Below are positions 17,096-25,530 of a stretch of 64,000 nt of DNA, piece by piece; the first letter of the stretch is position 1, and each line of letters opens with the position of its first letter. The notes below the pieces were generated by a model that saw nothing but the letters and a program-made list of their open reading frames with translations, was not told the DNA's origin and did no database searches. The stretch comes from Solobacterium sp. (lineage in GTDB: Bacteria; Bacillota_I; Bacilli_A; Erysipelotrichales; Erysipelotrichaceae). The stretch spans positions 1 through 64,000 of the forward strand of contig JAGAVW010000067.1 of assembly GCA_017941735.1 (NCBI GenBank). The letters are read 5' to 3'. The position numbers and the translations under genes were made by a program.

Positions 17096-19035
17096 AAAAG
17101 GTAACACGTGATTTATTGACGAAATATACCTATTTATCTGATTTGCAAACAAGTTTAGATGAAAAACAAGTCTATTTTGTTTCGACCAAGGCAGATCTAA
17201 AAAACAACAATTACCTACAACGATTAAGTGCGATTGATGTCAAAACCAAAGCCATTACCGATTTAACAAAGTGGTTATTTCGCGTGCGTTACTTTGTCTT
17301 AAAAGAAGGGGTTTTCCTCATTGAAACAAGTCCCAAAAAAGCGAAACCTGGTTACACCACTTTTTATCAATTAAATGGAAAGAAGAAGTTTACGTTACCT
17401 CTTGAAGTAGGAAACATTCGTGACTTTGATGCGAACTATTATTTAGTCGAAGCAACCATCAACCGCAAATGCCCGAAATTCCATCAACTTGATGCATTAG
17501 GGCAACGCAATTATTTAAAACAAGAAAAAGACAATAGTGATTACATTGTCTTAGATGAATACCCATTTTGTTATGATGGGGCAGGTATCATTAATGGAAA
17601 CCGCAATAGCTTATTCCTAGTAAACAAAAAGACGTATCGTATTGTGGATATGTTGCCTGAAACAATGGACGTTGAACATTATGATGTAAAAGGCACGAAG
17701 ATTCTCTATTCTGGCGTAGACTTCACCAACTTTAAAGGAAAGTGGAGTTGGGTTTATGAATACGATACCAAAACCAAGAAAAATAAGGTGCTCTATGATA
17801 AAAAGATGCAGATTAATAATGTTTTCTATGACAATAAGCGCATCGTCGTATTTGGAACCTTCGCCAAAACATATGGCGAAATGGAAGCAGGCTTCTTCTA
17901 TGAATTAAAAAATAAAAAGATGAATCTCATCGCCAAAAATGAATATACCTTCTATAACGCAGTCTTATCCGATTCGCGTTATGGAAAGACGAAGAGTTTC
18001 TTAAAACATAACGAAGATATTTACTTCCATACGGCAGAATTAGATAACACAATTCTTGTGGAATGGAACGGGAAAGGTGTCACAACTGTTCTTGAAGAAA
18101 AAGGAACGGTAGATGACTTTATTGTCGCCAAAGATACCCTCTATGTTCTCTTTATGAAAGAAGACCAATTGGGTGAAATCTATGAGGTGAAAGAAGATGG
18201 TTTATGTCAATTAACGCATTACAATGATGCGCTTATGAAAAACCGTTATGTTGCGAAACCAGAAATGTTCTTTGTACAAAAGAAAACCCCAATTGAAGGA
18301 TGGGTCTTAAAGCCAATTAATTATAATCCACGTAAAAAGTATCCAGCGATATTAGATATCCATGGCGGCCCAAAATGTGCCTATGGAAATGTATACATGC
18401 ACGAAATGCAGGCTTGGGCATCGGAAGGATACTTTGTGATGTATTGTAACCCACGTGGTTCCGATGGACGTGGAAATGCGTTTGCGGATTTACGTAAGAA
18501 GTTTGGGACGATTGATTATGAAGACATCATGGATTTTGTGGATGAAGTCTTAAAGCGTTATCCTGCAATTAATCCGAAAAAACTAGGGGTTACTGGAGGT
18601 AGCTATGGAGGCTATATGACGAACTGGATCATTGGTCATACCAACCGCTTTGCGGCAGCCGCAACTCAACGTTCCATCTCCAACTGGATTACGGAAGTGT
18701 TGATTTCCGATTATGGAATTGATTTCCCGATTGAGCAAGAATACAAAGATTTGTATCATTGCGAAAAAGAATTATGGGAGATGTCACCTCTCAAATATGT
18801 GAATAATGCAAAAACACCAACCTTATTCATTCATAGTACAGAAGATTATCGTTGTACGCTTCCAGAAGCACTACAACTTTTCACCCCATTAACAATTAAG
18901 GGGATTGATACAAAACTTGTGATTTTTAAAGGTGAGAGTCATGGCCTTTCTCGAAACGGGAAACCGTTACATCGGATGCGCCGTTTAAATGAAATCACCG
19001 ATTGGATGAATAAATATCTAAAGAAGGGAGCTTAA
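17092..19035 (+). CDS. S9 family serine peptidase (prolyl oligopeptidase/acylaminoacyl type)
   Basis: This is a 647-residue peptidase with an N-terminal beta-propeller-like region (about 1-390) and a C-terminal alpha/beta hydrolase domain. The oxyanion region is ILDIHGGPKCAYG. The nucleophile is Ser504 in GGSYGGYMTNW, the aspartate is in FIHSTEDYRC and the histidine in FKGESHGLSR. No signal peptide is seen, so it acts in the cytoplasm on short peptides gated by the propeller. It is coupled to the M24 gene (4-base overlap) and has a close paralogue at 37927. Confidence 0.9.
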   Translation: MKKVTRDLLTKYTYLSDLQTSLDEKQVYFVSTKADLKNNNYLQRLSAIDVKTKAITDLTKWLFRVRYFVLKEGVFLIETSPKKAKPGYTTFYQLNGKKKFTLPLEVGNIRDFDANYYLVEATINRKCPKFHQLDALGQRNYLKQEKDNSDYIVLDEYPFCYDGAGIINGNRNSLFLVNKKTYRIVDMLPETMDVEHYDVKGTKILYSGVDFTNFKGKWSWVYEYDTKTKKNKVLYDKKMQINNVFYDNKRIVVFGTFAKTYGEMEAGFFYELKNKKMNLIAKNEYTFYNAVLSDSRYGKTKSFLKHNEDIYFHTAELDNTILVEWNGKGVTTVLEEKGTVDDFIVAKDTLYVLFMKEDQLGEIYEVKEDGLCQLTHYNDALMKNRYVAKPEMFFVQKKTPIEGWVLKPINYNPRKKYPAILDIHGGPKCAYGNVYMHEMQAWASEGYFVMYCNPRGSDGRGNAFADLRKKFGTIDYEDIMDFVDEVLKRYPAINPKKLGVTGGSYGGYMTNWIIGHTNRFAAAATQRSISNWITEVLISDYGIDFPIEQEYKDLYHCEKELWEMSPLKYVNNAKTPTLFIHSTEDYRCTLPEALQLFTPLTIKGIDTKLVIFKGESHGLSRNGKPLHRMRRLNEITDWMNKYLKKGA

Positions 19036-19036
19036 T

Positions 19037-20467
19037 ATGGAATTTAATTTAGGAAAAAGATATTGTTATTACTTCAATGAAATTGCGAAAATCCCACATG
19101 GCAGTCGCAATGAGAAAGCATTGAGTGATTACATTGTGCAATTCGCAAAAGACCACAATTTACCTTACAAGCAAGATGAAGTCTATAACGTCATCATTGA
19201 AAAAGAAGCTTCAGAAGGATACGAAGATGCAGCACCACTCATCTTACAAGCACACATCGATATGGTTCCAGAAAAGAACCGTGATAGCGATCATGATTTC
19301 TTGAAAGATCCACTCGATTTATATGTAGAAGATGGTTTATTGAAAGCACGTGGGACAACGCTTGGGGCAGATGATGGAACTGGAGTTGTCTATATGCTAG
19401 CAATTCTTGAAGATGATTCCTTAGCGCATCCAAAACTCGAATGTATTTTTACGACCATGGAAGAAATTGGCTTACTTGGCGCAAGTGCTTTAAAGCCAGA
19501 AGATGTCCATGCTGATCGTATGATTTCTCTTGATGGTGGCCCAGAAGGATGCACCTTATTGAGTTCGGCTGGGGGAGCGACCGTCTATGCGCGCCGTAAA
19601 CTCAACTATGAACCAAATGATAAACCTGCTTATCGCGTAGCGGTTAAAGGCCTATCAGGTGGACATTCGGGTGGTGAAATCCATAAAGAAAAAGGAAATG
19701 CGAATAAGCTTGTGGCGCGCTTAGTCAAAGAAGCACAACTTGCAGGAGCCGATGTGCAACTTGTTTCTTATAATGGGGGCTTAAAAGATAATGCGATCCC
19801 TCGGGAAGCAGATATTGTATTTGTTTCAAGTACACCAAAAGAAGAACTGCAAGCTTCTTTAGAAAAAACAGCGAAAGAAATCGCAACGGAACTTGAGTTC
19901 TCGGATGCAGGCTTCAAGATGGAATTGGAAGAAGTATCTTGTGATTCCTGCTTAACAAAAGAAGATAGTCAAGCAATTCTTGATTTTGCCTTCTTGATGC
20001 CAGATGGCTTTAAACATCGCTCTATGGTAATTGAAGGCTTAACCGTGACTTCCTTAAATCTTGGGGTTGTTACAACGGATGAAAACCAAATTGAGTTTAG
20101 TTCGCTTTTACGTAGTGCTTTAGATAGTGGGACCGAAAATCTCATTCGTGAAATTGAGGTCTTAGCTTCCATTATGGGCTTTGATGTAGAAGTAACAGCG
20201 AAGTATCCAGGTTGGAATTATTCGGAGACTTCGGCAATGCGTGATATCTATGGCAAAGTAATGAAAGACTTTGGTAGAGAACTCGTTGTCGAAGCGGCGC
20301 ATGGTGGATGTGAGTGTGGTGTTTTTAAAGGTTTAAATCCAAATATCGATATCATCTCCTTTGGACCAATCACACGCTATATCCATACGCCAGATGAAGA
20401 ATTAGATCTTGCATCGTTTGACCGCTCTTATGAAATATTATGTGCGATAATAAAAGAGTGTAGATAG
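19037..20467 (+). CDS. pepD: M20 family dipeptidase (aminoacyl-histidine dipeptidase, PepD type)
   Basis: This 476-residue zinc dipeptidase resembles PepD, the cytosolic non-specific dipeptidase. Motifs run in order: AHIDMVPEKN (metal His and Asp), GTTLGADDGTGVVYMLAI (bridging Asp), FTTMEEIGLLGA (catalytic Glu and metal Glu), the dimerisation-domain GLSGGHSGGEIHKEKGNA, and the late AAHGGCECGVFK. It follows the S9 gene by a single base and continues the peptidase operon. Length and motifs match the M20C group. Confidence 0.9.
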   Translation: MEFNLGKRYCYYFNEIAKIPHGSRNEKALSDYIVQFAKDHNLPYKQDEVYNVIIEKEASEGYEDAAPLILQAHIDMVPEKNRDSDHDFLKDPLDLYVEDGLLKARGTTLGADDGTGVVYMLAILEDDSLAHPKLECIFTTMEEIGLLGASALKPEDVHADRMISLDGGPEGCTLLSSAGGATVYARRKLNYEPNDKPAYRVAVKGLSGGHSGGEIHKEKGNANKLVARLVKEAQLAGADVQLVSYNGGLKDNAIPREADIVFVSSTPKEELQASLEKTAKEIATELEFSDAGFKMELEEVSCDSCLTKEDSQAILDFAFLMPDGFKHRSMVIEGLTVTSLNLGVVTTDENQIEFSSLLRSALDSGTENLIREIEVLASIMGFDVEVTAKYPGWNYSETSAMRDIYGKVMKDFGRELVVEAAHGGCECGVFKGLNPNIDIISFGPITRYIHTPDEELDLASFDRSYEILCAIIKECR

Positions 20468-20480
20468 AAGGAGAATATTT

Positions 20481-21059
20481 ATGGCAAAAGGATTAGTTGT
20501 AATTTTAAGTGGCGCAAGCTCAGTAGGGAAAAGTGACATTCGTGATCGCCTACTAGGAGATGAGGACTTAAAACTCTTTTACTCCGTATCCGAGACAACC
20601 CGTCCACAAAAAGAAGGGGAAGTCGATGGCAAAGATTACTATTTTGTCACCCATAAAGAATTCGCAAACTCCATCAAAAACCATGAACTCTTAGAATATA
20701 CAGAATTCAATGGTTATTACTACGGAACCCCAAAGAGCCAAGTAGACTTTTTGGTAGACAAAGGGAAAAATGTGCTCATTGAAGTCGAAGCACAAGGGGT
20801 AGGAGGCATTAAACTCAACTACCCAGATAGTTTAGCTTTCTATGTCATGCCTACAAGTATGGAAGAATTGGAAAAGCATATTACGGAAATGTATAAAGAC
20901 GATCAAGCTTCTATTGAACGTCGTTTGAATAAAGCAAAACTCGATATGGAGATTGCGCCTTTATTTCGTAATATCGTTTATAACGATGACCCAGAAAAGG
21001 CAGTTGCAGAAATTAAAGAAAAAGTATTAGCAGAATTGGAGAAGAGAAGTAATGAATAA
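20481..21059 (+). CDS. Guanylate-kinase-like P-loop protein
   Basis: This 192-residue protein has the guanylate kinase fold. Its P-loop is SGASSVGKSD (residues 10-19), where the family norm is GPSGVGKGT. The GMP-binding part is recognisable: SETTRPQKEGEVDGKDYYFV and LEYTEFNGYYYGTP. The lid is atypical, and the arginine in the usual TTRxPRxGE is replaced by lysine. It sits inside the peptidase operon with AAGGAG upstream and an 8-base overlap with the next gene. It could be the cell's only GMP kinase, placed oddly, or a paralogue with another role; the window cannot settle this. Confidence 0.75.
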   Translation: MAKGLVVILSGASSVGKSDIRDRLLGDEDLKLFYSVSETTRPQKEGEVDGKDYYFVTHKEFANSIKNHELLEYTEFNGYYYGTPKSQVDFLVDKGKNVLIEVEAQGVGGIKLNYPDSLAFYVMPTSMEELEKHITEMYKDDQASIERRLNKAKLDMEIAPLFRNIVYNDDPEKAVAEIKEKVLAELEKRSNE

Positions 21060-22293
21060 AGTACGTTTGGAGAAGTTTGCAAACGCATTGTTAAAGGTTG
21101 GAGTAAACCTACAACCAGGGGAAAACGTGCTTGTTGAAACCGATACAAATTGTCTTGACTTAGCACGTGAAATCACAAAACAAGCTTATCAAAATGACGC
21201 CAAAAACGTCGTTGTGAAAATGTTAGATCCGGAAATCCAACATTTGCAAGCATTGAATGAATCCGTTGAAGATTTACGCGTATTACCAGATTGGGAACGT
21301 GAGAATCTTGAACATTATGTTTCGGATCCCAAGACTTGTCACATTGTCATTTGGCCAAGTTATCCAACACTCAATAACGATGTCCCAGATGAAAAGATGA
21401 TGGCACAAAGTTTTGCGCGTAATGAATTACGTAATGTGGCACGTAAATATCTACATAAAGGAACCCTAAAATGGGTCGCAACCGTTTACCCAAATCAAAA
21501 CTGGGCCAATGCGGTTTATCCAGATTGTAGTGAAGAAGAAGCATATCAAAAATTAGAGGATGCGATTTGTGCCATGATGTATGTGGATGAAGAAAGTGAT
21601 GCGGTAGAAAATTGGAAGAAGCATTGTGAGAACCTATCTGCGCGCTCCACATGGTTAAATAACCACAACTTCAAATCCTTACATATCACATCCGAACTAG
21701 GTACCGATATTACGATTGGTCTAGTGAAGGGGCATATTTGGGAAGGCGCAAATGATATGGCTGAAAGTGATTTAGACCCATATTGCGCAAATATGCCTAC
21801 CCAAGAAGTCTTCACAGATCCAGACTATCGTACGGTTAATGGGATTGCGTATGCATCCTTCCCATTAATGATTTCTGGAAAACTAGTCAAAGATTTCTGG
21901 ATTCGCTTTGAAAATGGTCGCGCTGTAGATTGTGGGGCAAGTGAGAATGTGGAATTCTTAAAGAATGTGTTATATGAAAATGAACGGACACGTTATTTAG
22001 GAGAAGTGGCACTCGTTTCAAAACAATCTCCAATTCGGCAAATGAATTGTGTCTTTATGAATGGACTTATCGATGAAAATGCGGCATGTCATCTTGCGTT
22101 TGGTCAAAGCTTCTCTAGCAACATTCAAGGTGGAACTTTGATGAGTGATGAAGAACTATTAGAAAATGGCGTCAATGTCGCAAGTAGCCATCATGACTTC
22201 ATGATTGGTACCGAAGAAACTAAGATTGTAGGCATCAAAGAAGATGGCAGTGAAGTAGTCATTATGGAACATGGCGACTTCACAATGAATTAG
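21052..22293 (+). CDS. M29 family aminopeptidase
   Basis: This 413-residue metallo-aminopeptidase is of the AmpS/PepS/aminopeptidase T family, a cytosolic broad-specificity exopeptidase. The N-terminus KFANALLKVGVNLQPGENVLVE is the family's opening. Expected metal ligands appear in PTQEVFTDPD (Glu), RYLGEVALV (Glu), AACHLAFGQSF (His) and SSHHDFMIG (His, Asp). It overlaps the kinase-like gene by 8 bases and belongs to the same operon. Confidence 0.9.
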   Translation: MNKVRLEKFANALLKVGVNLQPGENVLVETDTNCLDLAREITKQAYQNDAKNVVVKMLDPEIQHLQALNESVEDLRVLPDWERENLEHYVSDPKTCHIVIWPSYPTLNNDVPDEKMMAQSFARNELRNVARKYLHKGTLKWVATVYPNQNWANAVYPDCSEEEAYQKLEDAICAMMYVDEESDAVENWKKHCENLSARSTWLNNHNFKSLHITSELGTDITIGLVKGHIWEGANDMAESDLDPYCANMPTQEVFTDPDYRTVNGIAYASFPLMISGKLVKDFWIRFENGRAVDCGASENVEFLKNVLYENERTRYLGEVALVSKQSPIRQMNCVFMNGLIDENAACHLAFGQSFSSNIQGGTLMSDEELLENGVNVASSHHDFMIGTEETKIVGIKEDGSEVVIMEHGDFTMN

Positions 22294-22307
22294 AAAGGAT
22301 TATACGT

Positions 22308-23669
22308 ATGCGTATTTCAGAAGAAAGCTTTATTGTAGATGTTCCAAGTGTAGATGAATTAAAATCAAAGATCTTATCCTATCGTGAACAAGACCGCTTA
22401 TTAGATAAATGGTTGGTTTATCGATTAGACAATATCTTACCAATGGTCATGAAGCGTGCAGAGATTGATTGTTGGGTAGTATGTAACAACGAATATAACG
22501 AAGAACCGGTATTCTGGACTTTAGCACCAAGAAGCTTAATTACCGCACGTCGTTTGACAATCCTTGTCTTCCATTTAAAAGACGATGGCACCGTAGAGCG
22601 TTTCTCTTTAACGCATCCAGTGCCTGTGATTGGCGAATACTATAAACCTATGTGGACCAATCCAAAAGGACAAAACTGGGGCGCAAGTAAAATCCTCAAC
22701 CCTGGTGCACCTGAAATGGACGCAAGTGGTGAAGGGGAAACCCAAATGGAATGCTTAGCGCGTGTTTTAAAAGAATTGAATCCAAAGAAGATTGGCTTAG
22801 ATACTTCGGAAGACTTTGCGTTTGCGGATGGGTTAAGTCATACCCTCTATGAGCAAATGATGGAAGTATTTGATGAAGAATTAAAGGTGAAGATCTGTTC
22901 GGCTGAAAAGGTCGTTGTTGGCTGGATGGAAACAAGAAGTGAGCCAGAAATTAACGCATATCACGGCATTATGCAGATTGCGCATGCCATGATTGCGGAA
23001 GCATTCTCAAGTAAAGTGATTTTACCAGGTGTTACAACCAATGAAGATGTGAAGTATTGGATGATGCAAAAGACGATTGATCTTGGCTTCCGTCCTTGGT
23101 TTGATTATGAAGTCTCCATTCGCCGTGCTGGAGTAGGCGAGATTTCGGGTGAAGAAGTCATTCTTCCAGGTGATTTATTACACTGTGATGTGGGCTTCCG
23201 TTATCTGAACCTTTGCACAGATACACAAGAAAATGCATATGTCTTAAAACTTGGAGAAACCGAAGCACCAGAAGAACTACAAGAAGTATTACGTACCGTC
23301 AATCGTCTTCAAGATATTACGATTGGAGAATTCAAAGAAGGGCGTACTGGAAATGAAATTCTTGCCGGTGCAATTGCCAAAGCCAAAGCAGAAGGAATCA
23401 ACCCATGCATTTATACCCATCCAATTGGATTTAATGGACATGCGGCTGGACCAACCATTGGTTTATGGGATAAACAAGGAGGCGTTCCTGGCACTGGGGA
23501 TTATCCAATGTACAACAACACCGCATACTCCTTAGAATTAAACTGCACTTGTCCAGTGAAGAGTTGGGGTGTGGATTTAACCTTTGGAGCGGAAACCGAT
23601 GTGCTCTTCAAAGATGGCGAAGTATATTTCTTAGCCGGTAGACAAAATCAATTCCATTTAGTGAAGTAA
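22308..23669 (+). CDS. M24 family peptidase, paralogue of the 15860 gene
   Basis: This 453-residue creatinase-fold peptidase resembles the protein at 15860 throughout (ECWLFACREYNEDPIF there, DCWVVCNNEYNEEPVF here). Ligand regions are LLHCDVGFRYLNLCTDTQ, NGHAAGPTIGLW and YSLELN. The final glutamate region is less clear (DLTFGAETDVLF in place of TEETVVLTEEG), so the second metal site may differ. Its last base is shared with the MFS gene start. Proline-peptidase activity is likely but not certain. Confidence 0.78.
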   Translation: MRISEESFIVDVPSVDELKSKILSYREQDRLLDKWLVYRLDNILPMVMKRAEIDCWVVCNNEYNEEPVFWTLAPRSLITARRLTILVFHLKDDGTVERFSLTHPVPVIGEYYKPMWTNPKGQNWGASKILNPGAPEMDASGEGETQMECLARVLKELNPKKIGLDTSEDFAFADGLSHTLYEQMMEVFDEELKVKICSAEKVVVGWMETRSEPEINAYHGIMQIAHAMIAEAFSSKVILPGVTTNEDVKYWMMQKTIDLGFRPWFDYEVSIRRAGVGEISGEEVILPGDLLHCDVGFRYLNLCTDTQENAYVLKLGETEAPEELQEVLRTVNRLQDITIGEFKEGRTGNEILAGAIAKAKAEGINPCIYTHPIGFNGHAAGPTIGLWDKQGGVPGTGDYPMYNNTAYSLELNCTCPVKSWGVDLTFGAETDVLFKDGEVYFLAGRQNQFHLVK

Positions 23670-24856
23670 TGAAATCAAGATCGATTAAAAAATTATTGTT
23701 TCTTACGGTGTGCTATTTCTTAGCTGCGAATTTCGCACATCCCGTAGAACCAACATTTTATAAAAATCTAGCCATGCCAGACTATATGTTTGGCTTGGCT
23801 TTTGCTGCTATGGCAACCTTTAACTTTTTGTTTTCTCCTTTTTGGGGAAAAATTGCCGACCAATATGGCCCAAACAAAGTATTAGGAATTAGTTTTTTAT
23901 TCTATGCGGTTGGCCAAGTCATGTTCTTTTTGGCTAAAAGTGTGAGTGATTTAATCATTGCGCGCTGCTTTGCGGGTATTTTTATCAGTGGCGTAACGGT
24001 GGGAGAGATTCTTTATATCATAGAGAATACGAATGAAGAAGAGCGAGGAAAGTACTTAGCGACCTATGCGACGATCAGTGCGATTTTTAGTGCGTTTGGG
24101 TATATGATTGGTGGCATCATTGGGGATATGAATATCAGCTTCTCCTTTTATGCGCAAATCATTGGCCTTGCGTTAACGGGAATCTTACATTTCTTAATTC
24201 TAGAAGATCGCCCAAGGGAAACCGTTTCTCTTAAGGCAAGACAATTATTAAAAGAATCAAATCCATTTCAAGCCTTTCTTGATGCGCGTAGCTTAATGAG
24301 TAAACCATTCTTATATTTCTTGATGATTTGTATGTTTACAGCTTTTGCGACAAACTGTTATGACCAATGTTTTAATTACTTTATAAAAGATGTATATGGC
24401 TTTCCACCTTCCTATAATGGATGGTTAAAAGGGGCAATTGGGATTATCACTTTAATCGCAAACTCAACCATTTGTGCGTATCTTTTAAGCCACACTAAAA
24501 TTGAACGTTCTTTAGTAAAAGTTTTGGTGGTTTGTTTAGGAATGATGATTGGCATTATTCTGATTGATGCGATTGTGCCTTTTATCATTTTGAATGTGAT
24601 ATTCTTTGCGTTTAATGCGGTGTATAAACCACTTTTACAAACGATGATTAACTGGTTCAACAAAGATAAACAAAGTGGAACTGTTGTTGGTGTCTATAAT
24701 TCCGTTTCGAGTTTAGGTACCATCCTTGGTTCGCTTGTGGCAGGATTTGTGTATTCCTCAGGTCCGAAATTATCCTTTGTGTATGCGGCCATTGCGTTTG
24801 TCATTGCGATTGTCTTTAGTTTCTTACAAATGAAACACAGAGAGGGTACCGTATGA
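23669..24856 (+). CDS. Major facilitator superfamily transporter
   Basis: This 395-residue membrane carrier has about 12 hydrophobic segments. The loop between TM2 and TM3 has the MFS motif A pattern GKIADQYGPNKV. The TM4-TM5 region (RCFAGIFISGVTVGEILYII) and the central loop ETVSLKARQLLKESNPF resemble drug/metabolite exporters. It shares one base with the upstream peptidase and overlaps the next gene by 4. Its place at the end of a peptide-degradation operon would suit an amino-acid or dipeptide exporter, but that is inference. Confidence 0.85.
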   Translation: MKSRSIKKLLFLTVCYFLAANFAHPVEPTFYKNLAMPDYMFGLAFAAMATFNFLFSPFWGKIADQYGPNKVLGISFLFYAVGQVMFFLAKSVSDLIIARCFAGIFISGVTVGEILYIIENTNEEERGKYLATYATISAIFSAFGYMIGGIIGDMNISFSFYAQIIGLALTGILHFLILEDRPRETVSLKARQLLKESNPFQAFLDARSLMSKPFLYFLMICMFTAFATNCYDQCFNYFIKDVYGFPPSYNGWLKGAIGIITLIANSTICAYLLSHTKIERSLVKVLVVCLGMMIGIILIDAIVPFIILNVIFFAFNAVYKPLLQTMINWFNKDKQSGTVVGVYNSVSSLGTILGSLVAGFVYSSGPKLSFVYAAIAFVIAIVFSFLQMKHREGTV

Positions 24857-25368
24857 GTGATTTTCAAAAAGAATATTACCAAGTCTTTCAGATGTTTAAC
24901 CATCAATGGGGCCTTGTAGCTTCAGGCACAATCGACAACTATAACTGTTGTACGATTGGTTGGGGTAGCTTAGGGAGTGTATGGGGTGGTAGTGACCATG
25001 TGAAACCCATCTGCACGGTTTATGTGAATGAGAATCGTTATACAAATCAATTTTTATTAGAGAATGATTATTTTACAGTCAGTTTTTTCCCAGAATCTTA
25101 TCGAAAAGATTTAGCGATTCTCGGGACTTTATCTGGAAGAGATGGAGATAAAGTTTCTAAGACTAGCTTAACGCCAGTCGGGAAAGAGGGATATGTCTAT
25201 TTTGAAGAAGCAGAATTAACTCTTGTCTGTAAGAAAGTCTATTGGGATAAGATGAAAAAAGATCATATCCTAGATCAGGGTATTATTGAGCGGAGTTATC
25301 TTGATGAACCCCCACATCATTTCTATATGGGTGAAATCATTGAAGTAAAAAAGAAAACTGCAGAATAA
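24853..25368 (+). CDS. Flavin-reductase-like FMN-binding split-barrel protein
   Basis: This 171-residue protein resembles flavin reductase-like domain proteins: NHQWGLVASGTIDNYNCCTIGWGSLG at the N-terminus, KPICTVYVNENRYTNQFLLEN, FTVSFFPESYRKDLAILGTLSGRDGDK in the middle, and HFYMGEIIEV at the end. These bind FMN and reduce flavin or unknown acceptors with NAD(P)H. It is the last gene of the operon; the terminator stem includes its stop codon. Its link to peptide metabolism is not evident. Confidence 0.78.
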   Translation: MSDFQKEYYQVFQMFNHQWGLVASGTIDNYNCCTIGWGSLGSVWGGSDHVKPICTVYVNENRYTNQFLLENDYFTVSFFPESYRKDLAILGTLSGRDGDKVSKTSLTPVGKEGYVYFEEAELTLVCKKVYWDKMKKDHILDQGIIERSYLDEPPHHFYMGEIIEVKKKTAE

Positions 25369-25380
25369 CTGCAGTTTTAT
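25354..25380. terminator. Bidirectional terminator between flavin reductase and tRNA-Ser
   Basis: A 10-bp stem, AAAACTGCAG with CTGCAGTTTT, has the loop AATAA, which holds the stop codon of the upstream gene. T-rich tracts follow on both strands, so it can also end the minus-strand tRNA-Ser transcript. Confidence 0.8.
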
Positions 25381-25385
25381 ACTTA

Positions 25386-25474
25386 TGGCGGAGAATGAGG
25401 GATTTGAACCCCCGCGCGCTTGCACGCCTGCTGGTTTTCGAAACCAGTCCCTTCAACCACTTGGGTAATTCTCC
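25386..25474 (-). tRNA. tRNA-Ser(CGA)
   Basis: An 89-base class II tRNA on the minus strand. The acceptor stem GGAGAAT pairs with ATTCTCC, followed by discriminator G and an encoded CCA. The anticodon stem CTGGT/ACCAG encloses the loop TTCGAAA, giving anticodon CGA. A long GC-rich variable arm and a T arm with GGTTCAAATCC are present. It reads UCG codons. Confidence 0.95.
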
Positions 25475-25504
25475 TTTGCCTAGCAATTATACCACACTAA
25501 AAGG

Positions 25505-25510
25505 TATAAT
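25505..25510 (+). promoter_or_regulatory. -10 element of the oligoendopeptidase gene
   Basis: A perfect TATAAT lies 20 bases before the ATG at 25531, with GGAGG between them. No clear -35 is seen; the region also drives the divergent tRNA-Ser. Confidence 0.5.
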
Positions 25511-25530
25511 GAATCTATTCGGAGGAAAGT

